This document shows, piece by piece, positions 42,806 to 53,616 of a stretch of 64,000 bases of DNA. How positions within the stretch are numbered: the stretch's first letter is position 1; every line of letters begins with the position of its first letter. A program made the translations under genes and the position numbers. Source of the stretch: Thinopyrum elongatum (taxonomy: Eukaryota; Streptophyta; Magnoliopsida; Poales; Poaceae); contig CM022301.1 of assembly GCA_011799875.1 (NCBI GenBank), positions 207,676,477 through 207,740,476 on the forward strand, in the 5' to 3' direction. The notes beneath the pieces are model-generated. The model did no database searches. It was not told the DNA's origin and was given only the letters and a program-made list of their open reading frames with translations.

Positions 42806-45800
42806 ATGGCGAAGAGCGGCTGGCTAGGCTCCAATGTACATGAAGACCACATCGACTTCCTCCGCGCGACGGGGAGGCTTCACCACGCCGACAACATGGA
42901 CGTGCGTCTCCCCCCCCCCCCCGAGCGGGAGATCTCGCCACAGTCGGAGCCCAGTGAATTCGTTGTTTTCCGCACGCATTTCCTTCGCGGCTTCGGGCTC
43001 CCGGTTAGTAACTTCTTCTGGGCCTTCCTCGACTTCTACCACCTGCAACCGCATCACCTCACCCCCAACACGGTGGTGCTCATGGCGGCCTTCGTCATGC
43101 TCTGCGAAGGGTACCTCGGCGTCCTGCCCACGCTTGAGCTCTGGGGTAGATTCTTCTACCTCAAGCTAGGCATGGCGGCGAAGGACGAGCTGGCCCAGTG
43201 CGGGGCATGCGTCGCCGTGAGGCGCTCAGGAGGCGGCACCCGCTTCCCGGCCATCCCTCTGCATGAGTCGACCAAGCTCTGGCAGAGGTCCTATTTCTAT
43301 GTCCGAAATCTCCATCAGGTCAATGACTACATCAACCTGCCGGCTTTCGTGCCTGGGCCACGGGACAACTTGCAACAGCAGCCGCCCAAATGCCTGCCGG
43401 CCCACATCGTCAGCGTCCTCGCCCGGCTTCAAGAGATGACTGACCAGGAGGGGCTCAAGCCTGCCGACCTGTTGGCCGGCTTCGTCATGCGCCGGGTGTC
43501 GCCCCTCCAACTTCGGCCGCATCTCATCAGTGAGATGAGCGGCCATCGGGACCCATGCCGGATGTCCACCAAGGAGATGCCGGAGGTGGAGGTGGTCTGC
43601 CATGTGAACTACTTCTCCAGCTGCAAGCTCAACGAGGAGGAGTGCCACATCGGCAAGGAGCCATACAGTCAGGCCAACCCGCCCCAAGCGGTAAGTACTA
43701 GGTCCGGCTGCTTTACTTATAATGCTCTCCTTGCCTCCGTCCTGACTAGCCGGCCTTGAGGCAGCGCTTCCCGGGCCAAGGCGGGCCGGCCGCGGACCAA
43801 ACGTGGATGCCGGACCGCGAAAACAGCGACGTGGGCGACCCCGAGCTGGGGGCGGCCGCCATGGAGGAAGGTGGCGACGACGAGGCCACTGGAGGAGGCA
43901 GCGCTGGAGCAGGCGGCTCCTCGGGAGGCGGAGGAGTCGGTGACGTCCGGTCTTGGCTGGACGACGACGAGGACAACGAGGAGCGGCGCCAACCTGGCGG
44001 AGGCACGGGGCCGGGAACCGGCCCTTCTGCACCGCGGCCGGCTGCTTCAGCAATCGGATAGAAATGCCGCCTCCTTTTGGGGAGGTTTGGCAGCCACCCG
44101 GCGAAGAAGGCCAAGCAGGCGAACGCGACCAGGCGGCAAGAGGCCCTGAAGGTGGCCGCCGCCGGGAAGGGGCCCAAGCCCATGCCGTACACGTCCGGGT
44201 ACGCGCGCTTGCTACCCTGATTTCATATTTTTCTTCTCCCCTGGGGGTTTCCTCATCCTTGCTTTCTTGTTGAGCAGGACGGCCTGTGTCATCACGCGGG
44301 CTCCATCCGCCTCATTGATGGACGCAGCGGGCGGCTCCGAGGAGGCCAGGCGCGTGGATCCGGCCGCCGCTCTTCAAGAGGCGAAGGCGAGGAACACGCG
44401 GGAGGCGCGCGAGGAGCAGGAGGCCGCGGAAAAGGCGCGGGCCGAGTCCCAGGCCGCGGAGAGGGCGGAGACGGAGGCCGATGCCAGGGCTACGATGGAT
44501 CCGGCTGGTGGTGAGGTCCCGAAGACCATTACTCTTGAGCAGCCGGAAGTGCACGTGGCGGAGAACCGAACGCCGCCGGGGGCAGCCGGAGCCAACCGGT
44601 CGGCGCCGGGGCTGGCGGTCGCGAACGCCGCCATCCTGGAGGCGGGGGAGGTTCGGCGCGCGCCAGATGCTGGCGGTCGAGGAGGTGGCGGGCCCGGCCA
44701 GCCAGAGGCGCTACAAGCCGGCGCTGGGCAGGCGGCGGGCCGGATCTTGGCGGCGCGCGTTCCTGCGCGGGCGCGCCCGCGTGCGACGCGGGCAACCTCA
44801 GAGCCAAGGCGGGTGGAGGCCGCGGCCTCGAGCTCGCGGGGGGCTAGCACCGGGGCTACGAGCGCTGCTCCTTCAGGTTGGGTGGCAGGGGCCAGCCCAG
44901 CCGCCCTGAACTTGGCGGTGCGGGATGTGGAGGACCAGTTCCTCGCCCACAACGCGACTCTCCTGAAGGCGAGGGGAGAGCTGCTGGTGCTGCGGTCGTC
45001 CGTCCGAGTAGGCGCATCTTGTTTTTGCTTTTTCGTCTTGTAACCTTCCGTGGGGGCGCGCCAGCGCACCCACTGGGTGTAGCCCCCGAGTTCCGAGCCG
45101 GCTGCTGAGCGGGCGGGTTGGAACTCAAAGGTATTCTTTTTGTTTGCTGAAATGCTTGTTTTTGTTGCAGGACTACCATAACATGCGGGCGGCCGCCTTC
45201 AACACGCAGATTCAGACACTCGCCACCCGGACCACTGAGCTGACTCAGAGCCGAGGTACGTAAGCCGGCTTCCAGTGGGGGGCGCGCCAGCGCACCCGCT
45301 GGGTGTAGCCCCCAAGATTCGGGCCGACTGCTGAGCAGTCGGGCCAGATCTTCTCAGGCGGCTTGTTCTTGTTTTCGTTGGAGTAGATGGTGACGTCTCT
45401 TGCTTGTTTCAGCGGCTGCCGCCCAGCTGAGGGAGCACATGGCCGAGCTCGAGGGCCAGCTCTGGGTTGCAGGGCAGGAGCGCGACCAGGCGGCCTTAGC
45501 GCGTGGCCGGTTGGAGAAGGAGCTGGCAGACCAGGCCGAGCGGCACGCGGAGCGGGTCCGGCAGCTGAAGGCGGACGAGGAAAACCTCACGGCCGAGTTC
45601 GAGATCCAGCGCTCGGACTGGTCCGAGAGGGAGAAGATCCTTCGGGACGGCTACACCGTGATCGAGGATCTGCTCGGCGGTGCGTCCCTTTCTTTTTGTT
45701 GCCAACTGCTAGCTGCCAGCTGTTGCTGGAAGCCATCTTCTGACACTTTTGTCTTTTTTGAACAGAGTTCCTCCCGGGCCACTCTGTCGCCGTTTGCATG

Positions 45801-46559
45801 GCTATCGAGGCCCAGCGCGAGGAGGGCGGGTGGCGGGGCAAGGAGATCGCGTAGGACCGGCCCCAGACCTTGCGCGAACAGCTCATGGCCTCCCGGATGC
45901 GCCTCGAGCCAACGCGCCGCCTGCTCCGTCGGCTTCAGCGGGCCGGGTCATAGGTCTTGGAGGGCTTGTGGCCGGGTACTCGGATCCCGCGGACTCCTAG
46001 TCGGACGGCCGACTGGCTGGAGGTGGCGGCCGACCGGCTCGAAACCTGGAAGAGCTCCGCGGCGCGGTCTGGGGCTGCGAAGGCGCTGGAGTTCGTCAAG
46101 GCCTGGTACCCCAAGCTGCGCCTGGCGCAGCTGGCCACCTTCCGCCATGAGGCGCTGCCGGAGCTGGCGGCGGAGCACGACGCCATCGCCATCCGAGCGT
46201 CGGCTCTTGCCGACTATGCTGATGTCAGCGTCTTCGTCCCGGAGCGGGGAGATGACGGCGTTGTGGTTCCTCCGTCTTGGTTCGGTCTGAACCCGTCGGA
46301 CGGGGAGGACTCGGCGGAGGAGATCGCTTCCAGCGACGAAGGCGATGAGGGAGACGAGGACGAGGAAGGCGGCCGCATCTCACCGGACGGCAGAGCTACC
46401 AGCTGGACTCGGTCCGACCCGGCGCCGACTAGCGACCAACCGAAGACCATGTCAGCCGCCGCCGACCGCCAGGCCGAGACTCCGCAGCCAGCAACCCCAC
46501 CAGCCGAAGCTACGCCTGCTGTCGACCAGTCCGTGCGGCCCGAGGGGCCGTCCGCCTAG
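42806..46559 (+). pseudogene. Six-exon antisense gene of the Tat-like element (transposon-domain plus coiled coil)
   Basis: ATG at 42806 in the context AAGCCATGGCG begins MAKSGWLGSNVHEDHIDFLR. I infer exons 42806-43690, 43750-44198, 44278-45007, 45171-45255, 45413-45679 and 45766-46559. All introns are GT-AG, and the phases agree at every junction. The exon lengths (885, 449, 730, 85, 267, 794) sum to 3,210 nt, or 1,069 codons plus stop. Exon 1 has LRGFGLPVSNFFWAFLDFY and LTPNTVVLMAAFVMLCEGYL, like the plant 'putative gypsy type transposon' domain. Exon 2 is acidic and ends with a basic KKAKQANATRR stretch. Exons 3 to 5 are Glu/Ala/Arg-rich and coiled-coil-like (for example REHMAELEGQLWVAGQERD). 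Exon 6 ends with an acidic Glu/Asp run and a Pro-rich tail. Three in-frame TAGs (44059, 45853 and 45952) break it, each plausibly a former CAG. Function is unknown. Confidence 0.7.
45049..45352. repeat. ~65-bp direct repeat shared by introns 3 and 4 of the antisense gene
   Basis: GGGGCGCGCCAGCGCACCCA near 45053 and GGGGCGCGCCAGCGCACCCG near 45283 are each followed by CTGGGTGTAGCCCCC and GAGCCGGCTGCTGAGC-like words. The core CACCCACTGGGTG is a perfect odd palindrome. Diverged relatives occur at about 46627 and 47220. Confidence 0.7.
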
Positions 46560-47294
46560 ATGGCCTGTTATCTTTTTTCGAGTTTTTCTGTCTCGTGCTT
46601 GAAAACAATGTCAGTTATGCGCAGTTCCACCCACTGGGGGTGTATTTTTAAACTTGATGAATGCTGGCCTTGGGCCCTTTTGCAATGTACAAAGTTTAAA
46701 TCCCCACATTTTGCAGGTGTTGCCAGGTTCTAGCTTGAGTTTGCTTTTGCCCTCTTTGGATTTTTCCTTCACCGCTTTCCCTTGGCCGCCTCCTTGCCAG
46801 CCGGACAGCCGCGCTGCGGTCTATGGCTGGGTCAGGGACTTAGTCGTTTTAGAACGGGCAAGTTACTTCGGCCGCTTAGAGCGTAGCGTAGTCGAGCGAG
46901 AAGCCGGCCTGCTGGCTGCTGAGCAGCCGGACGAGGGAGGCGAGAGGCCGGCTTGGCCGTAGTCGGCGTTTCCTTGGTCGTTTTTCGTGTGGACAGCGTT
47001 TCTGGCCTTTGACTCTTGCCAGTCGGACAGCCGCGCTGCGAGTTGCGACATGGAGCGAAGAGAGGGCTTTGGCGTCGGCACACTACTAGTCCGCCCAGCT
47101 GGTGTGGACTTAGGCCAAGGCAGCGAGGCCCCGGGTCGGCTGGCCGGAACCCGGACGGGGCAAGAATATACAAAAAAAAACCCAATTCATGGTAAAAGCT
47201 TATCCCATGGATAAAAAGGTAGCCCCCGAGTACGTCTCGGGGGACCTGAGGTCTTTACTTTAATACAAAAGTTGGCGTGGTACATACACTCGCT
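46560..47294. other. Intergenic region between convergent antisense gene and pol
   Basis: No gene. The phrase GCCAGNCGGACAGCCGCGCTGCG occurs at about 46796 and 47019. This is where the 3' ends of the two opposing transcripts would meet. Confidence 0.5.
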
Positions 47295-48830
47295 TTAACT
47301 GTGAAATGAACGGAGTAGGTTCGTGTTCCATGGCCACTCCATCTCTTCGCCGGCTGTGCTTCGCTTGCGTGCCCTGGGCTTTTGGGCGTCGATGAGGTAG
47401 TACGAGTCGTTGCCCAGGGCCTTGCTGACGATGAAGGGGCCTTCCCAAGGTGCTGCGAGCTTGTGCTGGCCGGCTGATCGCTGGATCAGGCGGAGCACAA
47501 GGTCGCCTTCTGGGAAGGTACGTGGCTTGACCTTCTTGTTGTGGTAGTGGCGCAGGCTCTGCTGGTAGATGGCGGACCGGCTGCACGCTAGCAGCCGGGC
47601 CTCTTCCAGCAGGTCAACGCCATCTTCTCGCGCCTCCTTTGCTTCCGCCTCCGTGTACATAGTAACGCGAGGCGAGTCGAACTCGATATCCGTGAGGATG
47701 ATAGCCTCGGCGCCGTACATGAGGAAGAAGGGCGTAAAGCCGGTTGATCTGTTGGGCGTGGTCCTAAGACTCCAGAGGATGGCCGGCAGCTCGTCGATCC
47801 AGCAGCCGGCCGATCGCTCCAGCGGCTCAATCAGGCGGGGCTTGATGCCGGACAGGATGAGGTCGTTTGCTCGCTCCACCTGGCCGTTTGACTGTGGATG
47901 GGCGACGGACGCTAGGTCCAGTCGGATACCCTGGTTTGCGCAGAAACAGGCCAAGGCGCCTTTGGCGAAGTTGGTGCCGTTGTCGGTGATGATGCTGTGG
48001 GGGACGCCGTATCGGACGGTGATGTCGGCGATGAACGTGACGGCCTCCTCTTGATTGGCTTGGCCTCTATCCACTTGGTTAATTTGTCCACGGCGACCAG
48101 CAAATGAGTCATGCCGCCGCGTGCTATCTTGAAAGGACCCACCATGTCCAAACCCCACACGGCAAATGGCCAGGTGATAGGGATGGTCTTGAGGACAGAG
48201 GCCGGCTGGTGTTGCTTGGTGCTGAACTTCTGGCACCCTTTGCACTTCTTGACCAACTCCTTGGCATCGTCCAATGCAGTCGGCCAGAAGAAACCATGGC
48301 GGAAGGCTTTGGCTACAAGGGACCGGGAGGCGGCATGGTGGCCACATTCGCCTTGGTGGATGTCTCTGAGGATCTCCATGCCCTTCTCCGGCTCCACGCA
48401 GCGCTGATAAACGCCGGTCATGCTCCGCCTGGCGAGCTCTCTGTTGATGATGGTGTAGGCGCCTGCCCGGCGCTGGATCTGTCGGGCTAGCACTTTGTCT
48501 GCTGGTAGCACGCGGCTTACCAAATAGTCGCGGATGGGCTGCGCCCAAGATGGGGCCGCCACCATTGTGAAGACGGCAACTGGCACGAGGGTGGCCGGGT
48601 TGGGAGGCGGCGGGCTGGAGCCGGCCACTCCTGGTGGTGTCCATGAAGTCCCCGGGCCGACTACTGCAGTCCCCGGGCCGCCTGCTGGAATTCTTGGGGT
48701 GGGTGCTGGTGTGCAGCCCCCGAGCCACCTGCTGAAGTCCCCGGGCCGACTGCTGAAGTCCCCGGGCCGGCTGCTGGAGTCCCCGAGTCGGACTCTAGCG
48801 ACGGCTTGATAGACGTCTTGCGAAGACACT
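47295..48830 (-). pseudogene. pol: Integrase segment of the Tat-like element, frameshifted
   Basis: The N-terminal zinc region reads HQGECGHHAASRSLVAKAFR and VKKCKGCQKF. The core has GLDMVGPF (first Asp), then a frameshift near 48055, after which the next frame has VPHSIITDNGTNFAKGALAC (second Asp) and HPQSNGQVERANDLIL (Glu). The C-terminal domain has WEGPFIVSKALGNDSYYL, and the stop is a TAA at 47295. A second frame change lies upstream in the repeat-rich linker from RNase H. The enzyme would join element DNA to chromosomes, but this copy is inactive. Confidence 0.85.
48640..48795. repeat. 21-bp minisatellite in the RNase H to integrase linker
   Basis: Units close to GTCCCCGGGCCGACTGCTGAA occur in two small clusters (48650-48690 and 48735-48790). 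On the minus strand they encode Gly-Pro-Gly-Thr or Arg-Pro-Gly-Asp repeats, depending on frame. The pol frame changes within this tract. Confidence 0.7.
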
Positions 48831-49518
48831 CGAGGGAGACGCCGGTTGGTATGGCCTGCCGGGTGGAGCCGTTGCGGGCGAGGGCGTCCGCTGCGTCGTT
48901 GTCGGCTCTTGGTACGTGTAGGAACTCACACCCATCGAAGTGCCCACTCATCTGCTGGATGAGGAAGTGGTAGCTTGCCATGTTGGCGTCCTTGGCATCC
49001 CAGTCGCCAGATGACTGCTGGACCACCAAGTCCGAGTCGCCGTAGCAGAGGATGCGGCGGATGCCGATCTCCTTGGCCAGTCGGAGCCCAAAGATGAGTG
49101 CCTCATACTCGGCTACGTTGTTGGAGGCGGCGAAGTGGATCTGCAGTGTGTACTTTAGCTTGTCGCCCTTGGGAGAGGTGAGGACGATGCCGGCCCCCAA
49201 GCCGGTGCGCATCTTTGAGCCGTTAAAGTGCATCCGCCAATGCGTAGAATCCGGCGCTGGCGGCAGGTACTGGGACTCGGCCCAGTCGACTAAGAAGTCG
49301 GCCAGCGCTTGGGACTTGATGGCGGTGCGGGGCTGGTAGAGGATGGTATGGGGAGCCAGCTCGATGGCCCATTTGGCCACCCGGCCTGAGGCATCTCTGT
49401 TGCCCATGATCTCGGCAAGGGGGGCGGTGCAGACAACCGTGATGGAGTGCTCTTGGAAGTATTGCTTCAGCTTCTTGGCGGCAAAGTACATGCCGTAGCA
49501 CATCTTCTGGTAGTGGGG
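48661..49518 (-). pseudogene. pol: RNase H segment of the Tat-like element
   Basis: It is in frame with RT across a TAA (49519-49521) that probably replaced a Tyr codon (SKQN-stop-PHYQKMCYG). It contains the connection YFAAKKLKQYFQEHSITV and the plant RNase H domain with MHFNGSKMRTGLGAGIVL, NNVAEYEALIFGL and GDSDLVVQQ. The Asp, Glu and Asp catalytic order looks altered at the first position (FNGS where DGS is usual). It ends in a Pro-Gly-Thr repeat tail made by the minisatellite. Confidence 0.8.
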
Positions 49519-50673
49519 TTAGTTTTGCTTGGAGGCGGACAAGACCTCGCTCAAATAATACACTGGCCTCTGGACCGGCTGCACCTTGCCGGCCTCTAGG
49601 CGCTCGACCACAATCACCGTGCTGATGACTCGGCCGGTGGCGGCGATGTAGAGGAGCATCGCTTCCTTGGCAGCCGGAGCCGCCAGGATGGGCGGCGTGG
49701 ACATCATGCGCTTGAGTTGACAAAAAGCTTCGTCCGCCTGGTCGTTCCACTCGAAGCAAGTGGTTTTCTTCATTAGCTGGTACAGAGGGAGCGCCTTCTC
49801 ACCCAGCCGACTGATGAAGCGGCTGAGGGATGCCAGGCACCCGGTGAACTTCTGGACGTCACGCAGCTTGGTGGGTCTCTCCATCCGCTCGATGGCCTTG
49901 ATCTTCACGGGGTTGCACTCGATGCCGCATTCAGAGACAAGGAAGCCGAGGAGCTGGCCGGCCGGTACTCTGAAGACGCACTTCCCTGGGTTGAGCTTGA
50001 TTTGAAAACGGCGTGGATTTTCGAAGGTCTCTTTGAGATCCTCTAGGAGGGTGCCGCGCTTCTCCGTCTTCACCACAATGTCATCTACATAGACGTGGGC
50101 GTTTCTGCCGAGCTGCTTGAGGAGGCACTTCTGCATGCAACGCTGAAACTTGGCGCTGACATTTCTCAAGCCAAACGTCATGGTCAGGTAACAGAAGGCT
50201 CCGAATGGTGTGATGAAGGCGGTCTTCAGCCGATCGGCCGGGTTCAGCTTGATCTGGTGATAGCCGGAGTAGGCGTCCAGGAAAGACAGCAGCTCGCACC
50301 CGGCCATGGAGTCGATCACTTGATCTATCCGGGGCAAGGCAAAAGGATCCTTGGGGCAAGCCTTGTTGAGGCTCGTGTAGTCGATACACATGCGCCACTT
50401 GTTATTCTTCTTCAAGACAAGGACTTGGTTGGCAAGCCAGTCCGGGTAGAACACTTCCATGATGAAGCCGGCTGCCAGAAGCCGGGCAATTTCTTCACCA
50501 ACGATCCTTCTCTTCTCTTCTAATAGGCGGCGGAGGGGTTGCTTGACTGGCTTAGCACCCGGTCTCACATGTAGTTTGTGCTTGGTGAAATCCGTCGGGA
50601 CACCCGGCATGTCTTTGGGGGACCATGCGAAGATGTCTTGATTCTCACAGAGAAAATCGACGAGCTCGCCTTC
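49519..50673 (-). pseudogene. pol: Reverse transcriptase segment of the Tat-like element
   Basis: It follows the protease in the same frame after a TAG (50674-50676). The motifs FYPDWLANQVLVLKKNNKWR and CIDYTSLNKACPKD are present, along with SFLDAYSGYHQIKL, FGLRNVSAKFQRCM and the catalytic YVDDIVVKTEKRGTLLEDL. The thumb and connection region is also present (FTGCLASLSRFISRLGEKAL). The phrase FGLRNVSAKFQ departs from the usual FGLKNAGATYQ. The RT domain is complete apart from the flanking stops. Confidence 0.88.
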
Positions 50674-51714
50674 CTATTTGCTATCGAGGTTGGTCCCTAT
50701 GACAGCAAACCTCTCCGGGTGCGCCGGGTCCAAGGCGATCTTCTTGGTTTCCTTGGCCGGCTGGAAGGAGGCCCCTGCTTCTGTCTCCTTGGGATCAGTC
50801 GGCATGGCCGGCTTCTCGTTGGCCATGGCTACCATCCGGTCAAGGAGACGCTTCTCTTGGGCGATGACGAGGGACTCGGCCAGCTGGCTGCTAGCGGCGG
50901 CGCAGTCTAGCGACTTCCGGTAGTCGCCGGCGACAGTGATGATGCCCTTAGTGCCCGGCATCTTGGCCTTCAGGTAGGCGTAGTGCGGGACCATCATGAA
51001 TTTGGCCAGCGTCAGGCGGCCCAAGAGCGCGTGGTAGGGGATGTCCAGGTCGACCACCTCGAACCAGATTGGCTCGCGGCGGAAGTGGTTCTTGTCGCCG
51101 AACAGGACATCGATCTTGATCTTGCCAATTGGAGAGCAGGAAAGGCCGGGAACTATGCCGTGGAAGACAGTCCGGCTGGGCTGAAGCTGCTTGACCTTGA
51201 TGTCCAACCGCTCCATGGTCTCGCGGTACAGGATGTTGATGCTGCTGCCGCCATCTATCAGAACTCGGCTGAAGCGGCAAGTCCGCCTCTCCGTTGAGAA
51301 GGTTGAGTCCAGCACCAAGGCGTATGCACCCGGCGAGGGCATCATGGCCGGGTGGTCGGTTTGGCTCCAGGTGATAGGCCTCTCGGACCAGTGCATGAAG
51401 GTGGGGACCTCTAAGCTGACGGCATTCACCTCACGGTGCCGCTGCTGTCGGCTGTGCTTGTCGTCGGCTTCGCTCGTGAAGACGACATAGGTGGCGTTCT
51501 CTTTGGGGAACTCATCTTGAAGCATGCCGGCAGCTCGGGCCGGTTGCTGAACAGCCGGAGCTATCTGGCCGGCCGGTGGAGGAGGCGGCAGGGCCTCGCC
51601 CTTGGCAATCCGGGCGAGCCAGTTGCACTTCCGGGTGGTGTGGTTGGAAGGCTTCGCGCCGCTATGGAACTTGCACGGCGCATCGAGGGCTTGCTCAAAG
51701 GAGAAGGCAGGCTG
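50674..51714 (-). pseudogene. pol: Protease segment of the Tat-like element
   Basis: Begins after the TAG at 51715-51717 with a Cys/His-containing stretch CKFHSGAKPSNHTTRKC, the Tat-type replacement of a CCHC knuckle. The aspartic protease site is VLIDGGSSINILYRETMERL. The Asp-Gly-Gly form is common in this lineage. The second element HALLGRLTLAKFM is near residue 200. It ends with a TAG (K-stop-EGELVDFL) that keeps the frame with RT, so it is likely a former CAG. Confidence 0.82.
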
Positions 51715-53597
51715 CTAGGTCACCAGCTGCTGATCCTCGACAGTGGCCACCTGCCGGTTGTTGGAAGCTGGCTGTGGGGCCTTGTGCTTGTTGTCGTTCG
51801 GTGGTTGGCATCGGTTGGCGTCACCAGCCGAAGTCTGGGAACCCGGCTGGACCACCCTGCCGGCTGTGTCAACCCGGATCTCCGACCCCATGGAGGAGTC
51901 AGTGGTAGCATACTTGTCGGCCACGACCAGGAGCTCGTCCAAGGTAGCCGGCTCGTCGCACAAGAGCTTGTGCTTGAGCAGAGTGCCCTCTCGGCACCCG
52001 GTGGTGAAGTACTCGATGGCCTGCACCTCGTGGACCCCCTCGCAGGAGTTGCGCAGCTCACCCCAATGCGTCAGATAGTCGCGAGTGGACTCGACCGGCC
52101 CCTGAACGCATATGGAGAGCTGGCGTGGCTTGGGGGGCCGCTTGTACATACTGGTGAAGTTGCGGACGAAGGCGTCACTGAAACCTACCCAACTGTTGAT
52201 GCTGTTGGGCTTGAGGCTGTTCAGCCACGTCCGGGCCGTGCCCTGAAGCATGAGCGGGGCGTACTTGACGGCCACGCGCTTGTTGCCGTTGGCGATGCCG
52301 ACTGCTGTGGAGTAGTCGATCAGCCAGTCTTCCGGCTTCATGACACCGTTGTACTTGGGCGTGTCTCTGGGGAGCGTGAACCCTCTGGGGAAGGGCTCAT
52401 CGCAGATACGGGGGCCGAAGCAGGCCGGCCCGATTATGCGCTCCTCTTCCAACAATTGGGACTGAGCCAGCCGCTCGATCCGGTGGCGTGCGTCATTTTC
52501 GCCGACTGCTTCGCGGGGGCCAAGCCGGCTGCTGAGCGTAGGGTGATCGAGCGGCGGCGCGGGATTGGCCACCCTCTCTCTCCGAGGAGGTAAGCGCTCT
52601 TCCGGCCGACATCGAAGCTCCAGGTTCTGGAGCTCTTGGTGGCTGTCCGCTATCGTGTGGGGCGTACACCGGCTGTTGCTAGCAACCGGCTCTGGGTCTC
52701 GCGACTCCCCGCGGCCTCCGCCGCTAGGGGACCGAGAGGTCGCGCCGTTCTCGCGACGGGGCACGTGGGTGTCGACCCGCCGGCCCGATCCCACCACACG
52801 GTTGCCCGTGTCCTGCTGCGCGTTCGCAGCGTCGATGAGTTGCTGGAGGCGCTCCAATTGCTCACGTAGCTCGTCGCCCCGCAAGTGCTTGAGCTCGCCT
52901 GCGGCCGCCTGGGCGGCACGCATGTTCTGCGCTGGGGTCTCGTAGACCGGGCGTTCGACCCCCAGCATGCTGGCAATTGCAGCGCAGCGTTGCCGGATGG
53001 TGCCGGCCCAGCTAGGCTTGGCCGCAGCCGGCGTCCCACCGACCACGCGATCGATCTCGCGCTGAGTGGCTTCAGTGCGGCGCTGTCGAAAAGCTTGACG
53101 CGGAACTCCTCTAGCTCCTCCTGGCTGGCGCCAGGGGGAGGAGGCGTCGCCAGGGCGTGTATGGTCGCGTCCAGCGGATCCTGGCCGGATCTGCCAGCGC
53201 CCTGGCCATCGCCGATGACCATCACCTCCACGTGGGTGCTGGCGTCGAGCGCGCCGACAGGAGCGTCACTGGCGGCAGGAGCGAGGGGATCGTCGATGAT
53301 CTCCACGTAGCTGGGGAAGTCGTCGGCGGAGGCTGTGTCGACGAGAGCGAGCTTGCCAAAGAGCTCGGTGAGCGAGTCGGCTGCTCGTGCGTCGGCGGCG
53401 GGCTCGTCGAAGAGGCTGAGCTCGTTGAAGAGGCCGGCGAGGCGACCCGCAGGGAAGGCGGTTGCCACGTCAGGCGATGCGCCAAGGCCGGCGCTGGCAG
53501 GCGCATCGGGCCGGCTGATCTCGCCAGCCGCGGCACACTCGCCGGAGAGGAACAAGGTTCCCGTCTAGAACGTGTCTCCGGTCGATGTCGCTGCTGG
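51715..53597 (-). pseudogene. gag: Gag of the Tat-like element, frameshifted
   Basis: An acidic N-terminal region rich in Ala, Asp and Ser is read in one frame to about 53090. A frameshift near an AAAAGCTT run then leads into the frame containing TEATQREIDRVVGGTP. A coiled-coil-like stretch, LKHLRGDELREQLERLQQLI, follows. The retrotransposon Gag domain is clear: MKPEDWLIDYSTAVGIANGN, MLQGTARTWLNSLKPNSINS, FVRNFTSMYKRPPKPRQL and ESTRDYLTHWGELRNSCEGV. The segment ends at a TAG (51715-51717) that is in frame with the protease. No ATG start could be fixed, because the upstream part begins after a non-ATG codon. Confidence 0.83.
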
Positions 53598-53614
53598 CCC
53601 CATGGTGGGTGCCA
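53598..53614 (-). promoter_or_regulatory. Probable primer-binding site of the Tat-like element
   Basis: On the minus strand the LTR end CGACA is followed by ATTGGCACCCACCATGGGG. This looks like the TGGCGCCCACCGTGGGG-type site of other Tat elements with two transitions. The tRNA is not identified. Confidence 0.5.
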
Positions 53615-53616
53615 AT

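Noticed and set aside
51436..52593. 385-codon plus-strand frame opposite gag-protease
   Set aside because: It is the antisense shadow of the Gag and protease coding sequence, and its residues follow codon bias of the other strand.
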